From positions 14,350,319 through 14,414,318 of the forward strand of contig CM039139.1 of assembly GCA_022036555.1 (NCBI GenBank): a stretch of 64,000 bases of DNA. The letters run 5' to 3'. The position numbers and the translations under genes were made by a program. The stretch comes from Microstegium vimineum (lineage: Eukaryota; Streptophyta; Magnoliopsida; Poales; Poaceae). Below are positions 33,618 to 45,824 of the stretch, piece by piece. Every line of letters begins with the position of its first letter. The stretch's first letter is position 1. The notes beneath the pieces were generated by a model. It saw only the letters and a list, made by a program, of their open reading frames with translations. It did no database searches and had not been told where the DNA came from.

Positions 33618-35768
33618 CTAGGCCTTGTGCCTCTTGGTCTTTGTCTTAGAAACCATGAAATCGTCGTCGTCGTCATCGTCATCTGTGTCATCACTTGCCT
33701 TCCTCTTCTTTTGAGACGTCTGTTTTCCAGCACTCTTTGCAACCGCAACTGACTTCTTTGCAGATGAAGGCAGTGCCTTGGTTGGACTTGGTGAAGGCTT
33801 TCTCTTAGTCACAATTGTTTTGACTGGTGACTTGAACTTTTGGCCTTGTTTCTTCTCAAAAACTTTTGTAGCCACATCCAACGGGAGCAAACCCCATTCC
33901 ATCAACCTATAACATCCCAAAAGTAATTTAATATATTAGTTTGCTTTAATAAGAACGTTCGTGCATCCTTAACTCCTGATACACAGATTGCAGAAAAGCC
34001 AATATGGTTCATAAATATGCATTCAGCTCTGTGGGCTGTGTCAGCGGACACTTGATCATTTGACCAGTTAATGATACCTTCCGGCATGTTGTAGGTGCAC
34101 TCAGTAAGATGGAAAGCTAGTATATTCTATGGCAAGGGAATGATCTAGTCTAGTGATGAATTTGCTGGAAACTAGCTGAAACCAAGACACAGCAGCAACT
34201 ACAAAAAAGGGTTGCGGCCAAAGGATTCTTTTTCATAACAGAAAGTGGCCACTTTTTTAATATTTAAATTTAAACAAAGTAAAAAAGGGTTAATATTTGG
34301 CATTATGCATGTTTATTAAGGAATTCATATCAGATGGCATGATTTAAAATAAAAGAAGTTATTTCAGCTAACCTTGTTTATCTTTCCACAAGATATTACT
34401 TCACAAGATACCTTTCAACTAATCTAACATCAACCAGACATAATGCTAAAAATTAATTCACAACATTATGGAAGCACAAAAAAAGCATGGTTCATTTCTT
34501 TATTAAACAACAAAGGATCCATTTCATGAGAATCACATACAGATTGGCTTTGCATGCAGGTTTACATGTTCAAAATTAGAGCTCCGCATTTCTTGGCTCA
34601 TGCCTAAGTTTGCTAGGCCACAGCTTAATCATAACATAATGTCTTAGGAAGCTGTATGGTTCAGATGCAAATGTGGCGCGCTACACTTTCTAAGCACATA
34701 TAGCTACATCGTTTTTTCTAGCCAAAAAAAGTTGCCCTAGTTTCCTGCTTTATTTGTGGACTTGTGGTACCCTTAGGCATCAACCAAGCAGGATGTGCCG
34801 AATACTATGTTTTCTGCTTCCTCATTATTAACAAAGACTGTAATAACGAGTTACAAAAACATAGATAAAAATCTTGTTTGTACTGTTGTTTACACAGTTA
34901 CGGAATGTGAGCGTTGTTGCCATAATGATGTGTGCCACCACTCTGATTATCTTGCAAGAGGTGTGGCTTAACTGCTTGACAAACATTTTGTGAAGATGAA
35001 TAGATCTCCAAAAGCTATGCAAGCTTCGGCAATGATTTATCAAACATATGGCATATTTTATACCATTGGTTTTCAGGCACCAGATTGGTCTGTACTAATC
35101 CAACAAGATATGGGCCACACTATAGCTACATCTAGTTTGTCTGTAACACAAACCTTTACAAGCTTATAGATATTTAGTATCTCACCAGGTTGCAGCCATG
35201 TCACTAGTGGGGACCTGCTCGTAGAGTGATTCATAGAATATCCTCAACGGATCCCTCTGCAGCAAAAGAAAAATTAATTGTTTTGCGGATGCATATCAGA
35301 TTGGAGAAGATTAGAATGGTCATACTTCTGCAGGAGGATCATGCTTCTGCCCTGGCAATTCATACACTTTCCTCTCTTTCTTCACCGTCCCTGCCTTTAC
35401 AATGGCCATCTTTGCCTCTTCTTTAACAGCCACTCGTTTCTTCCTTTTCTTAACCTCCTTCACCAGGTCACAAGATAATAAGTAAATTTACAACAACAGA
35501 ATATCAGACTAAGTAGATTGCAGACCTTGAGATCTTCCAAATCTTCGTCTTTTAATTTCTTAACCTTGGATGCCTTGGCATTACTTCCAGCAGCACCTGC
35601 ACTTTTCCTCTGTGATATTGGCTGCAAGGTGCACAATTGTTAACCTCAAAACAAGAAGCTAGAGAAATATAGCGGGGAACAATAGGGCGTGAAAATTGCA
35701 ACCATGAAATCATCATCAGAATCGGCTTCTTCTTTCTTAACTTTCGAAGCCTTCATATTGCTATTCAT
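33618..35768 (-). CDS. Lysine-rich nuclear-type protein, conserved in plants, function unknown
   Basis: On the minus strand the coding exons are 35792-35703 (ATG taken at 35768), 35621-35526, 35457-35326, 35256-35186 and 33906-33618. They join with GT-AG introns to 217 residues. The N-terminal half is highly basic with KASKVKK repeats and acidic DSDDD clusters. The best-conserved-looking part is the run ERKVYELPGQKHDPP, then RDPLRIFYESLYEQVP, then TWLMEWGLLP. The tail is Ser/Pro/Lys-rich and ends with eight Asp followed by FMVSKTKTKRHKA, a likely nuclear signal. A GC-rich upstream exon ending at a donor near 36172 lacks an ATG in frame, so it may be 5' untranslated or the true start may lie further upstream. 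A partial duplicate is at 36778-40120. No named family was recognised. Confidence 0.8.
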
Positions 35769-35799
35769 GATGCTTTTCTGCTTCTCGTTTCCCTACAAA

Positions 35800-36500
35800 A
35801 ACAGGACAATGTTAGCTTCTTTAGAAGACACAGTAATCTAGGGCCACATCATGTCATGTACTCATGTCCAGGCAATTAAATTCAGTGAGGATGAAAATAG
35901 TGCATAATAAAACTATGCTTAAACTACATCGCAATTCAAAGTTAAAAACAGGGTTCCAAAAGGAGGCACTAAGCGCAAGCCCTAAGCGGACAGGTAACGC
36001 TTCGCTTTGGGGCATAAGCGCTCCCAAAGCGGCGCGACCGCCTTAGTGGAGCAGCGGCTGCTGGCTCCCGCCTTCGCGAGGGCGGCGCGAGGCGGGAGGG
36101 GGAGCCGCTGACGACGACGCCGAGCCTGGGACTGCCCCGCCGCAAGAGATGTAGGAGCTGAAAAGAGTAGATCTCACCGGCTCCTTCTCCCTTCTCACGC
36201 GGGATGGACGCGGCTGCCCCTGAATCCACACGCTGCGGCTCCTCCTCCCTCCTCACGCGCGTAGTCGGAGACGGAGAAGAAGCCCAGGCGACCTAGAACG
36301 ACGGAGGGAGTCTGGGCGGCGATGAACGGCGCGGGAGGCAGGGCGGGAGAGGCCGTCGCTCGGCGGCGCGTGCGCGACGGGAGGTGTGGGGCGGTGGTTT
36401 CCTAGCGGGAATCAGATCCTCTGCAGTCAGGGCTCAGGGCTATCCAACCCTTGGTTTCAATCGAACGGTGACCAGGTCGGGACCTTCAAGCGCCCCTTCC
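35800..36500 (-). other. 5' region of the nuclear-type gene
   Basis: 36000-36400 is very GC-rich, read on the minus strand as a probable 5' untranslated exon with a donor (GCCG then GTGAGA) near 36172. No ATG in frame with the first coding exon was found there. Possible shared promoter DNA extends to about 36500. Confidence 0.45.
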
Positions 36501-36958
36501 TTCGCTACGCTGGGCCTATGGCCCAACAAGCTCATGGCGTGTGCAGTCTGTTCTCTTCCCAGTTCCCATGTGCTATTCTTTTCTCTACTCAGATTGCAAT
36601 GGTTGCATTTGATTGCCTTTATCCTATTCCTATCTAATTATATTGTTTTGGAAGAAGGAAACAGACATCACTTGCCTGCATCAAAACAAAATCAACATAT
36701 TTAAGATTATTATATCACAGAATTGAAGCCTATACAATTTGCTCAGGTTTTGCTGAATATACAGGACGACGGAGACGGGGAGTTCTTGGTGACTTGGACT
36801 TTTGCCATTGTTTCTTCTCAAAAACTTTTGTTGCCACATCCAACGGGAGCAAACCCCATTCCATCAACCTATGTACATCCAAAATATGTTAGTTTGCTTT
36901 AATAAGAACGTTCATGCATCCTTGAACTCCTGACACAGAAGGATAGTAAAGATATTAA

Positions 36959-37248
36959 GAGTATGTTGTTTTTTTTTTTGTCAAACACCTCTTTCCAAAA
37001 CAGCTTTATATGAAGCTGTTTTTCTTCCTCTCTCACAAAGATATGAGATAGGATGAAGTTAAAAATAGTAGCTTATCACAGCTCCCTCCCCCATTTCTCT
37101 CTCATATCCATGCATAAAGTTATTGGTGAAGCTGTTTTGTCAAACACTTTTTTCAAAATAGTTTAGCTTCACCTAGAGAGTTGCTTATTAAGCTATTTTC
37201 TAAAAAAAACAGCTTCACTAATAAAGCAGAGTTGTATCAAACGGACCC
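36959..37248. mobile_element. Tourist-like MITE in the duplicated segment
   Basis: It is flanked by TAA on both sides (36956-36958 and 37249-37251). The ends (GAGTATGTTGTTT and its counterpart AAACGGACCC) are imperfect inverted repeats. Long inner inverted similarity includes AAACAGCTT and gtcaaacac repeated in both halves. It is absent from the parental copy at about 33980. Confidence 0.7.
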
Positions 37249-37398
37249 TAACACAAACCGTAGAAAAACCAATACGGTTCATAAATATGCATTCAGGTCT
37301 GGGGGCTGTCAGCGGACACATGATCATTTGACCAGTTAATGATACCTTGCGGCATGCTGTAGTAGGTGCATTGTGTAATAAGATGGAAAGTTAGTATA

Positions 37399-39604
37399 TC
37401 TACTTCCTTATCGACGAAAGTATCCGCCTCCATCCGGGTCGTCACGGCTCCACGCCCCTTTCAGCGTCTGACACGTGCTACCAAAGCCACGCGGGCTTCG
37501 TATCAGGTGTTGCATGTGGTGGCAAATCAGGCCTCGCTACGTGTCCTCTGAGTACTTGCGTTGGCCTTACGGTTGCGTGCCCGTTGCGTTAACTCAGAAA
37601 TCCTCCGTGTGTAGAAAAAAAACGCTTTCTTCTCGCTCACGACTCACCGGCAATCTTGCGTCAGCTGGCTATCTCCTCCTTCCCTTCAGTCGCGTCATCA
37701 CCTTATCCTTGCCTCCTCCACTTTCAACGTCGCTACGCCTAAGACTGCAAGCGTGCAGAGTAGAGAGCAAGTCCCCTTCTTCCCCAAGGCCCGCACGGAC
37801 ATTGCAAGGTCTCTAGCCATGCTGCTCCTCTCCCACATCAGGCATGTGCCTCGCCGCTGCTGAGCCTTCCTCATCACCCTCTTCTTCCCTTCTATCCAGA
37901 AGATCCCGCCTCTCGGTTACCCAGTTGCTGTGGGTGGGTGGCGTCGGTGCCGCTGGCATCTGCCCCCTCCGCGAGAAGGAGACCACACCCATGTCCTCAA
38001 GAGAGGATTCGGTCGATGCCTGGAGCATGGCGGCTCTGACACCGTAGCCTGAGCGTGCCTCACGGCCACGGTGCTGCGGTGCCGAGTCTTCTGATGCTCT
38101 TCTGCAGGGGTCTGGGGCCACCTGCTACTCCTTCTGCCCTCGCTTCACCAGATCCATAAGACCTCATGATTTCCTACAAATCCAGCTACCAGGTGTGCTC
38201 GATTAACAGGACCCAACAAAGGTTGCTGGGGTTTAATGAAGAGTACAATTTTTTTCTTTTCTTATAGTGCCCTCGCTTTCTCAAATTGAACCGCAAATCT
38301 TTGTCTTCCACATTTGCAAATTGAACCGTAAATTGCTACAGATTGATGATGTGCCACTGCACGCCTCAATGAGGCTGCTGGGGTTCAATGTACGCATTAT
38401 TTATTTTATTTTATTTTCCTATCTTGGCTTCTCCGTTCTTTTATGCTCTTATGAAGTTTTTAGATTAGCTGCATACCCTACCACGTGTGGATGCTTCACA
38501 GATTAAATTGAACATCTATATGTATATAAGAAGAGAACAAAGGTAAAAACAGAGAAAATCACCTCTGTTTGTCATTATTCTTTGATATTGGATCAGTACA
38601 AATTATTTCTGTGGTATATCTTGCCACCTTATCCTATACTGCATTTTTTTCTTGCCTTTGTTTTATTCGATAAAAAGAATGGCTACATATTGGTTAAATC
38701 AATGTTCTAGCAAACTTTACTCGGTCCTTTCCAAATCGATGTTCTATTTTTTTTTTGGCCCAGGCCATGAAAATTGTATGTAGCTGGTGAAAAATATACT
38801 CTATGATCCACTAAATGGATATGTTTTTTTTCTACCACTCATTTCTGTATGTATTAACTGATTTGGTCTTCTTGCCTTTTGCGTTGTAATCTTCAAGATA
38901 TTAATGCAAATGGACAAGAGATTTTTGGTGATGCCAAATCTATTCAAACTACAAGCTGTTTAGTTCAATTTATTTAGTTTTGTAGATTTTGTGTACCATC
39001 ATATTGATTTCATTCCTATAGTTTCATTTGCCTCTTTTTGGCAGGATGGAGCACTTGATAAGGAACATTTGCATAATACAAAGTAACAAATAATAAATTT
39101 TGGTGTACTTCAGTACATAGTGACCTGACTTAAGCTTTATTACAAATTCTACAAAGTCTTCTATTTTCCGGTTCTGTGTGATACTGTACTTAATTAGGAC
39201 TAGCTATGCCAACTGAAAGGTGTGCTATAAACATATCGCTTACAAGTATCTTGCTATGTTCAGCACGAAACATTATTCAAAGTGTTGATGTCAATATTGT
39301 TGCGAGTTTTGTGTTTATATACACATACGAATTAGATTGTACCTTTATTGCCACAACTTATCATTCTCACGATCTTGGCCATGGTGCTGAGACAGGCCTC
39401 CATCATGGTACTCCCATGATAGTTGACATCTTGCCCACACATTACCTCTGTTTTATTTATTTTTGGACTTCCTTTCCTCTATGCTTCGTTTACGTTTTAA
39501 TATAACAGTGTATTAACATGTGTGCACTAAAATCAATAGTCTCACAATTACAACAAGTGCATGTAGTATCTGCACACGCGGCGAAGCGCGGTGTATCGTC
39601 CTAG
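37399..39604 (+). mobile_element. Non-autonomous Helitron, about 2.2 kb
   Basis: The 5' end is TCTACTTCCTTATC after a host A. The 3' end is CTAG before a host T, preceded by the hairpin-forming CACGCGGCGAAGCGCGGTG. The parental duplicate at about 34120 reads tagtatattctatgg without the insert, which supplies an empty site. No helicase or Rep domain is visible. The GC-rich part (37600-38150) may be captured gene sequence, but it was not recognised. Confidence 0.88.
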
Positions 39605-40120
39605 TATTCTATATATGGCAAGGGAATGATCTAGTCTACTGATGAATTTGCTGGGAACTAGCTGAAACCCACATACACAGGCACACAGCAGCAACTACAA
39701 AAAAAAAGGTTGCCAAAGGATTCTTTTTCATAACAGAAAGTAACTAATGCGGAGGCCACTTTTTAATATTTAAATTTAAACAAAGTAAAAGGCTTAATAT
39801 TTGACATTATGCATGTTTATTAAGGAATTCATATCAGAATGGCATGGTTTAAAATAAAAGAAGTTATTTCAGCTAACCTTAGTTTATATTTCCACAAGAT
39901 ATTAATTCACAAGATACCTTTCAACTAATCTAACATCAAACAGACATAATGCTAATATTAATTCACAACATAATGAAAGCACAAAAAGGCATGGTTCATT
40001 TCTTTATTAAACAACAAATGATCCATTTCGTGAGAATCACATTCAGATTGGTCATTGCATGCAGGTTTACATGTTCAAAATTAGAGCTCAGGAATTCTTG
40101 CCTTCTTGGCTCATGCCTAA

Positions 40121-40345
40121 GAGCCTGTTTGGAGGGGCTCCGACGGCTCCGGCTCCTGGTACTGTAGCAGTACTGTAGAGGAGCCGTCGGAGCCTCAAAT
40201 CCCTGGCTTCTCCGGCTCTTTACTGTTCTTAGTAGAAATTTGCCGGAGCCAAAGCTGCTCTACAGTATGCTACAGGATCCTACAGTGTTGCACAGGACAC
40301 AAGCAGGCAGAGCCGGAGCTGTGCGGAGCCCAACCAAACGAGCCC
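40121..40345. mobile_element. Tourist-like MITE, 225 bp
   Basis: The ends GAGCCTGTTTGGAGGGGCTC and the complement of CGGAGCCCAACCAAACGAGC pair imperfectly. TAA flanks both sides (40118-40120 and 40346-40348). The inner sequence has repeated CCGGAGC and ctacagta motifs. It marks the end of the duplicated segment. Confidence 0.82.
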
Positions 40346-41609
40346 TAAGTGGCCCTGCTTATGAACGGCGGGGCTACGTGCGGACGCAATAGAAAGAAGA
40401 GTCTTGGACTGAATGGGGTCCGAGCAGAATTAGGCCCAACACGAGTCCGAGCAAGTTTAGGCCGAAAATCAACTAGGATGTGGATCTGTTTAGACTATAT
40501 GGAAATTTGGTACCGTGCGCAACTAGAACTGTAGAGGAGGATCCGGCGCTTGAGTTTCGCTATAATCGTGGCAACGATTTTTGTGACCCAGTTTTTGGAA
40601 AGCGTCTTTGTTGAGGCTTGACACGAAAGGTCCATCACGAATCAGACAGAACGATTTGTACCAGTAATGATACCTCTCCTCTAGCTTCAGGGACCACAGA
40701 CGTTCACATATGTGTGGATCACTTCATACATGGAAACTGCCGGAGCATAACGCATCCAAATCCAAAACCGAACAGGGAATCCAGAGAATTTACGCTCCAC
40801 TGCAATTACTCAATTAAGCAGTTTTCCAACGGGGGAGTAAAGTCAATCAAGGAACTAGAGCATCTTCAAGAGGCTATGTAAACATACCAGTTAATTAAAG
40901 AATGAAGATCTTCTAAATTTAGAAAGTCATTTAATTAAAGATATTTTTTTTATAATAATCAAATTTATATTTATAAAATGATTTGACTAATCTCTTGGAT
41001 GCTCCAAGGAAGTCTATCGTCGTGCAATCCCACGAAATCCTCCGCTACTCCACTCCAAGCAACGACACGGATTTTGCTCTCCCGCGCGCAGAAACAAGGG
41101 AGAACAGCTGACCACGCGTACGCCGTGCCAGAGACGTCGCGCTCCGACCCCTCAGATGACCAGAATTTTCGTGTCCTATGTATACTGTAACAATCTGAGC
41201 TGCTTATGTTTTCTCGATCATATTACACGAGGTCGACGAGTATTTGTAGCTGTGCGCGATCGTTAAGTGTCGCAGGGCGCGGGCATCCGATCCTCTGCTT
41301 CCACCGTCCCTGTGCGTACGATCTGCACACGTCAGCAGGAGGAGCCTTTGCTTTGGGTCGTTACACGCACCTATCCGTCTCTGCGCACACGACACCAACA
41401 CGATCGTGGTTGGTTACACGCGCCTATATCCCTATCGCCGGTTCGCCCCCACGTCTACCTCCTCTCCTCCCTCTGCTCGCTTTCCCCTGCCTTCGAAACC
41501 AGCAGCAGCAGCAGCAGCAGGAGGAGGAGGCTGCTCCGAACCCAGAGCAACCAACCAAGGCAACCGGCGCTGCACGCCCGCAGGCAAGCTAAGGCAATCA
41601 GCAGCCATC
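40346..41609. other. Upstream region of the small membrane protein gene
   Basis: There is no supported gene. The last 400 bases are GC-rich and contain a (GCA)n/(GGA)n run at about 41501-41530, probably in the 5' untranslated leader. Confidence 0.4.
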
Positions 41610-42008
41610 ATGTCGTACTACGGCGACCGGCGCGTGGAGTCGTCGATCGTGGAGGCGTTCACGCTGTCGCCGCTGCCGTACCCGGTGATCCTGATCCTGC
41701 TGATGGTGACGCTGCTGCTGGGCGTCTCGTGGTTCTTCACCTACGAGGACTTCATCGAGGAGGCGTCGCAGCAGCTGAGCTGGGCGCTGCTGGGCGTGCC
41801 CATCGCGCTCGTCCTCCTCATCCGCTGGATCTCCTCCGTCGACTCCTTCGAGGGCTACCTGGGCTTCTACCCCAGGGAGAGCCGCTGGAAGGGCTACGAG
41901 CGGCCGCCCGCCGAGGGCAGCTCCCCCTGGGGCGTCGCCATGGTCGTCCTGCTCCTCCTCGTGCTCGCCAGCTTCCACTCCACCATCCAGGACATGTGGA
42001 GGCCGTGA
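41610..42008 (+). CDS. Small integral membrane protein, conserved in plants, function unknown
   Basis: This single-exon gene encodes 132 residues. There are three hydrophobic segments: about 25-44 (PVILILLMVTLLLGVSWFF), about 57-73 (LSWALLGVPIALVLLIRW) and about 107-123 (WGVAMVVLLLLVLASF). A conserved-looking loop between the second and third holds the FYPRESRWKGYERPPAEGSS stretch. No signal peptide cleavage motif is seen, so a multi-pass membrane location is likely. The ATG at 41610 is chosen because the hydrophobic pattern and the plant-family-like MSYYGDRR start follow it; the upstream open frame is leader. It resembles an uncharacterised plant protein family of about 130 residues. The overlapping frame is an artefact. 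Confidence 0.8.
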   Translation: MSYYGDRRVESSIVEAFTLSPLPYPVILILLMVTLLLGVSWFFTYEDFIEEASQQLSWALLGVPIALVLLIRWISSVDSFEGYLGFYPRESRWKGYERPPAEGSSPWGVAMVVLLLLVLASFHSTIQDMWRP

Positions 42009-42627
42009 TGGGATCGAATTAATCCCTGTCTGCCTGCCTCGATCGTCTCCCTCCCCGTTTTTTACAATACATACGTGGTTTTCTATACTACTGCAGTACG
42101 TGTGCTCGATCAGTTCCCATGCTAGCTTGCTGTCTGATCGATCGATCGATGATTGGACGATGTACATATATATTTTATGTTGTTATTAATTAGTTATTAT
42201 AATTAGGGGATGCTAAGGATATAGAGTGAGTTTGGGATCGATGGTATACTCCTCATCAGTTAGCTGCCGTAACACTGTGGTTTTGGTTTTGTTATAGTAT
42301 AATCGTGATTATTCCTGGTTTGGTTTCTGATCTGGATGTATCCTTTTTCAAGGTTCTTGTGCTTTTGGTTTCCCTGTCCTGGAATTGACTGGAACCGCGT
42401 CTCGCACTTGGTTCTCTCTTTCTGCCAAACACGGATACTATACTATATTCGTGCGTGAATTATACGTGGACACTATGCTGTGGGTGTCTGAGATTCTTTA
42501 CTTGGCCAGCGCTCATCGTCATCAACATGGAAACAACAGTAATTGACCTGGTTCGTGCGAGAGATACTATTAAATTATTAATATACCTGAAACGTGCAAG
42601 TGCAAGTACAGCGGCGCCACGTACTCG

Positions 42628-42667
<40 letters not shown>

Positions 42668-45563
42668 CACAGGAAGGGGAAAAATCAAGGTGTATAGATG
42701 TGATAAGAGTGGGGGGCTGCATATATTCGGCGCCGGCAATCATGCCACTCGCCTTCGCCTCCTACTCTACTCTATCTTCCCGTTTGGCCATAGTACTTGG
42801 GATGATTCAGACTTCAGAGTTGAGACCGCTGAGAGAGTTGGGCGTCTCCATTCCCAGCCCATGCTTGTCCTGTTGTCCGCCCAGAAGCACTCGTCGTGTT
42901 ATTTGTCCGGAGAAGCGGACAGCACTTTGACGAACACACGGAGGAAGACAAGGAGTGGTGGTGGTTGGGCCGTCGCCCGCCGCCCATCTTTTGTGCTAGG
43001 AATCCAATTTAATTTTATTTTTTCACCCGGCAGAAGAAAAGGTGCAGCAACGAGCAGCTTCTAGGGGATTTGCTACGTTGGCAGCCCCTCGACAGACGAG
43101 TGGACCGGCTGTTTCTGTGGCGTACGAGTATAGCTTACGATATTATTATTACTGGACTGGAAAATTGGAAAACCTCCAGCCAATTTCAGTTTGAACCCTC
43201 CGAAACTCGTTTTCCGCGGTCGTCCATCGCCCTCGGATCGGAGGCTGCATCCGGCGGTCCGGCCCATCGATCAGTTGACGTTTCCCTCCTCTCCTGTCAC
43301 GGCCACGTCCTCCTCGTCACCCTGTGTGGCTCGCCGAGCAACAAACGACGCATCACCGCTGCCGCCCCGTCCTCCCGTCCTGTCGAGCGGTGCGTCGGCA
43401 ACGCGGTTTTGTGCGGTGTCGCCGGCACGGCACATCCATCGGCAGTGCACTGGTAGCTGGAGCAGAGCCGAAGGCACGGACCTAACAACACTCTGAACGT
43501 TAGGTTCCGTTGCAATGATTCAGATGGCCACATCAGTTAACGGCGATGGTGTCCCGACTCCCCGCACGCGGCGGCAGTGCGGCACCACACCATCGAAGCA
43601 GGCCTTAAAAAAAATTGGGAAGGCTGAAGCAGAGCGGTGTGCGCGGTTGGTGTGTTACGTTACGTCCGTCACGACACTCACGCGAATCTTTGGCTATCTG
43701 CACCGGAGGCACAAAGCATGCCGGATTCGGGGAGTATCTCTCTTTCTCTGAAGGCGCGTGCGAAGTTTACGTTCCAGTACCTAGCTGTAAAGATTCCCCA
43801 TTTGCTACCGACACTGATTTAATTACTTCCGCTAAACAAAAGCGGAAAAAGAAGCTAGGCGTGGCTCGCAGTTGCAGCTTGCCGGTTTACACCAACTAGT
43901 GAGCGCGTGAGCTCCCAACCGTACCTCGAAACAGTGGAGGAAACGAGCATTCGTCGAGCGTTAACCTGTGAAAGCAACGGGAGACAGCTTGTCGAGCTAC
44001 GGGGCAATCCGCGCGGCCTGTACCCATCGGCAGCGGGCACAGCGTCGTGCGCGGTGGGTGCAACGAGTTCTTCCGCTGTCCATCTCCATCCCTATCCCAT
44101 CGGCCGGGGGTCGCGTGACGTGGGCAGCCAAACAATTTGCTCTAAATACAGAAATCCGCGGCTAACGTTAGCAGGCCGCTGAGGACTGGAGCAGCCCACG
44201 AAATAGAACTGCACGAGGCCCCCCAGGCTGCTGGGGTGGCTATGGGCTATGGCCCACTATCTGGAGATCATACTGTTTCCTTTCGGATAGGAGTACATCA
44301 GTAAACGTCAGATATCAGTGGGGCATTTCTAAGGCTGAGATTGCCATGTTTTTCAGCAACTGGATATTTGCACCATGGAGTTCCCCTTGGCAACAAGGCA
44401 TGCAGCGATCGTGCATCCCCCCAAAATATTTAGCTTCCGTTAGATTTGCTCGGTCGAGCTCGCAGCACATCTTCGAGTCGTTGTTCCCGAGTGCTGCCAA
44501 CACCAGACGACGTCACTCTCCGGCCCTCCATCACCAGTTGTCTCTTTGGTGACCTGATGGAGCCATCAGCCATGCATCTATCTAAAATAAACACCCGAGC
44601 AAGCAGCAAATTTGGATTCCAGAGCGGAGCGAGTCCATTTGAACGAAGGTGTTGTTTGGTTCGATGTTTTTGCCCCGTTAACAGGTCACAGCGTCAACAG
44701 ATTGCGTTATTTGGTGTTTGGATGCTTCAGTCCGTAACAGATCACCCTGGGAATGGATCCAGCACAGTACAAGATCATTACCCTCCCTCCCTAGCCGGTA
44801 ACCGATTCCAATCCCGTCGTGGTTGCGGAGGGCACTCGTGAAAGTAATAACAAAAGCACCGCACCTCTCAATGCATGCAGCCATGCACGCTGCCCCTGGC
44901 CCACTCCTCCCACGTACGTGCGTCCCCCGTATGGAATCGAATTCGCGGCGGGAAGCACTCCAAGCCTGAACCAAACAAGTAGCGTATTTCATTACCCCGT
45001 AACAATTAGCGCCAACAATTGATCCCATTACCGTTCCCTCACGTAACGCTGAACCAAACAGTACCGAAGTGGTAGATGACTGCGGCCTGCGGGGCATACA
45101 ACTCGTGGCTGGCAATAAGAGAGCACATGCGTGTCAATCACAGTCCAGGAAAAGAGGGCCAACGCACATAGATGAATGGACGGAAACAGAAGGAAGGATG
45201 CACAAGCAAAAGGAGTATAGTTAAGCGGTCTCTGTTCTCTTGGTCAACTAGTCAAGATGGAACTTTGCATTGGTGACGGACGAACTCACGATGTTCGCAC
45301 ACATGCTATAATTTTGGATCAGCTCATTTTAGCAGGCTACAGTACTGTACGTAATTCTTAGTGGCTGCTAACAACCTGTCTTGATATTTTTTACTGATAT
45401 AGATAGCACAACTTTTATGCATCGATATGTTAGGATTCACTCTTGCTAATTCATACTTGCTGACTATTACCGAGCTGGATCCCATCAATCCTAGTGATGC
45501 TAGATACTATCTTTGTTCGTGAAATAATGCAACCGTAAGAACCATGCCAGTCAAATTTATCTA
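42009..45563. other. Intergenic region with a microsatellite and a possible MITE
   Basis: The 3' flank of the membrane protein gene runs to about 42400. An (AT)17 microsatellite is at 42631-42664. GC-rich patches at 43200-43500 and 43900-44160 give many short overlapping frames but none supported. 44650-45065 has tgttgtttggttcg on the left and gaaccaaacagtac on the right, suggesting a MITE-like element of about 410 bp with unclear target duplication. Confidence 0.35.
42631..42664 (+). repeat. (AT)17 microsatellite
   Basis: This is an uninterrupted alternating AT tract of 34 bp. Confidence 0.95.
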
Positions 45564-45822
45564 CTCCCTCTATTTCAAATTATAAGACATTCCAAGAATC
45601 TTGGAGAGTCAAAGCATCTCAAGTTTGACTAAAAAAATATAGATAAAATTATAAAGATTTATAATATCAAATAGACATACTATAAAAATATAATTGATAA
45701 AGAATCTAATACTATTTAATTGGTATCGTAAATATTATTATATTATTATGAGTTTGGTTTAATTTGAAATACTTTAACTCTCTAAGATTCTTGGAATATC
45801 TTATAATTTAGGATGGAGGAAG
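45564..45822. mobile_element. Stowaway MITE, 259 bp
   Basis: It begins CTCCCTCTATTTCAAATTAT and ends with the near complement ATAATTTAGGATGGAGGAAG. It is flanked by TA on each side (45562-45563 and 45823-45824). The long inverted arms include caagaatcttggagagt, the usual Stowaway structure. Confidence 0.9.
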
Positions 45823-45824
45823 TA

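Larger units (their letters stand above)
36778..40120 (-). pseudogene. Partial duplicate of the nuclear-type gene, split by two transposons
   Basis: Three blocks, 36778-36958, 37249-37398 and 39605-40120, match 33809-34615 in order. They comprise part of the last exon (the MEWGLLPLDVATKVFEKK segment with its splice acceptor) and the adjacent intron. The exon remnant diverges after KSPRTPR and lacks the Asp tail. The breaks are a Tourist-like MITE (36959-37248) and a Helitron (37399-39604). The duplicate lacks the other exons and cannot encode the protein. Confidence 0.88.

Noticed and set aside
36043..36256. GC-rich upstream exon as coding start of the nuclear-type gene
   Set aside because: In the frame that would join the next exon there is a stop upstream and no ATG, so it is kept as a probable untranslated exon.
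41267..42022. 251-residue open frame overlapping the small membrane protein gene
   Set aside because: It is His/Arg/Ala-rich low-complexity translation of a GC-rich gene in the wrong frame; the other frame gives a coherent three-pass protein.
42631..42664. AT tract as an origin or regulatory element
   Set aside because: It is a simple microsatellite with no supporting context.
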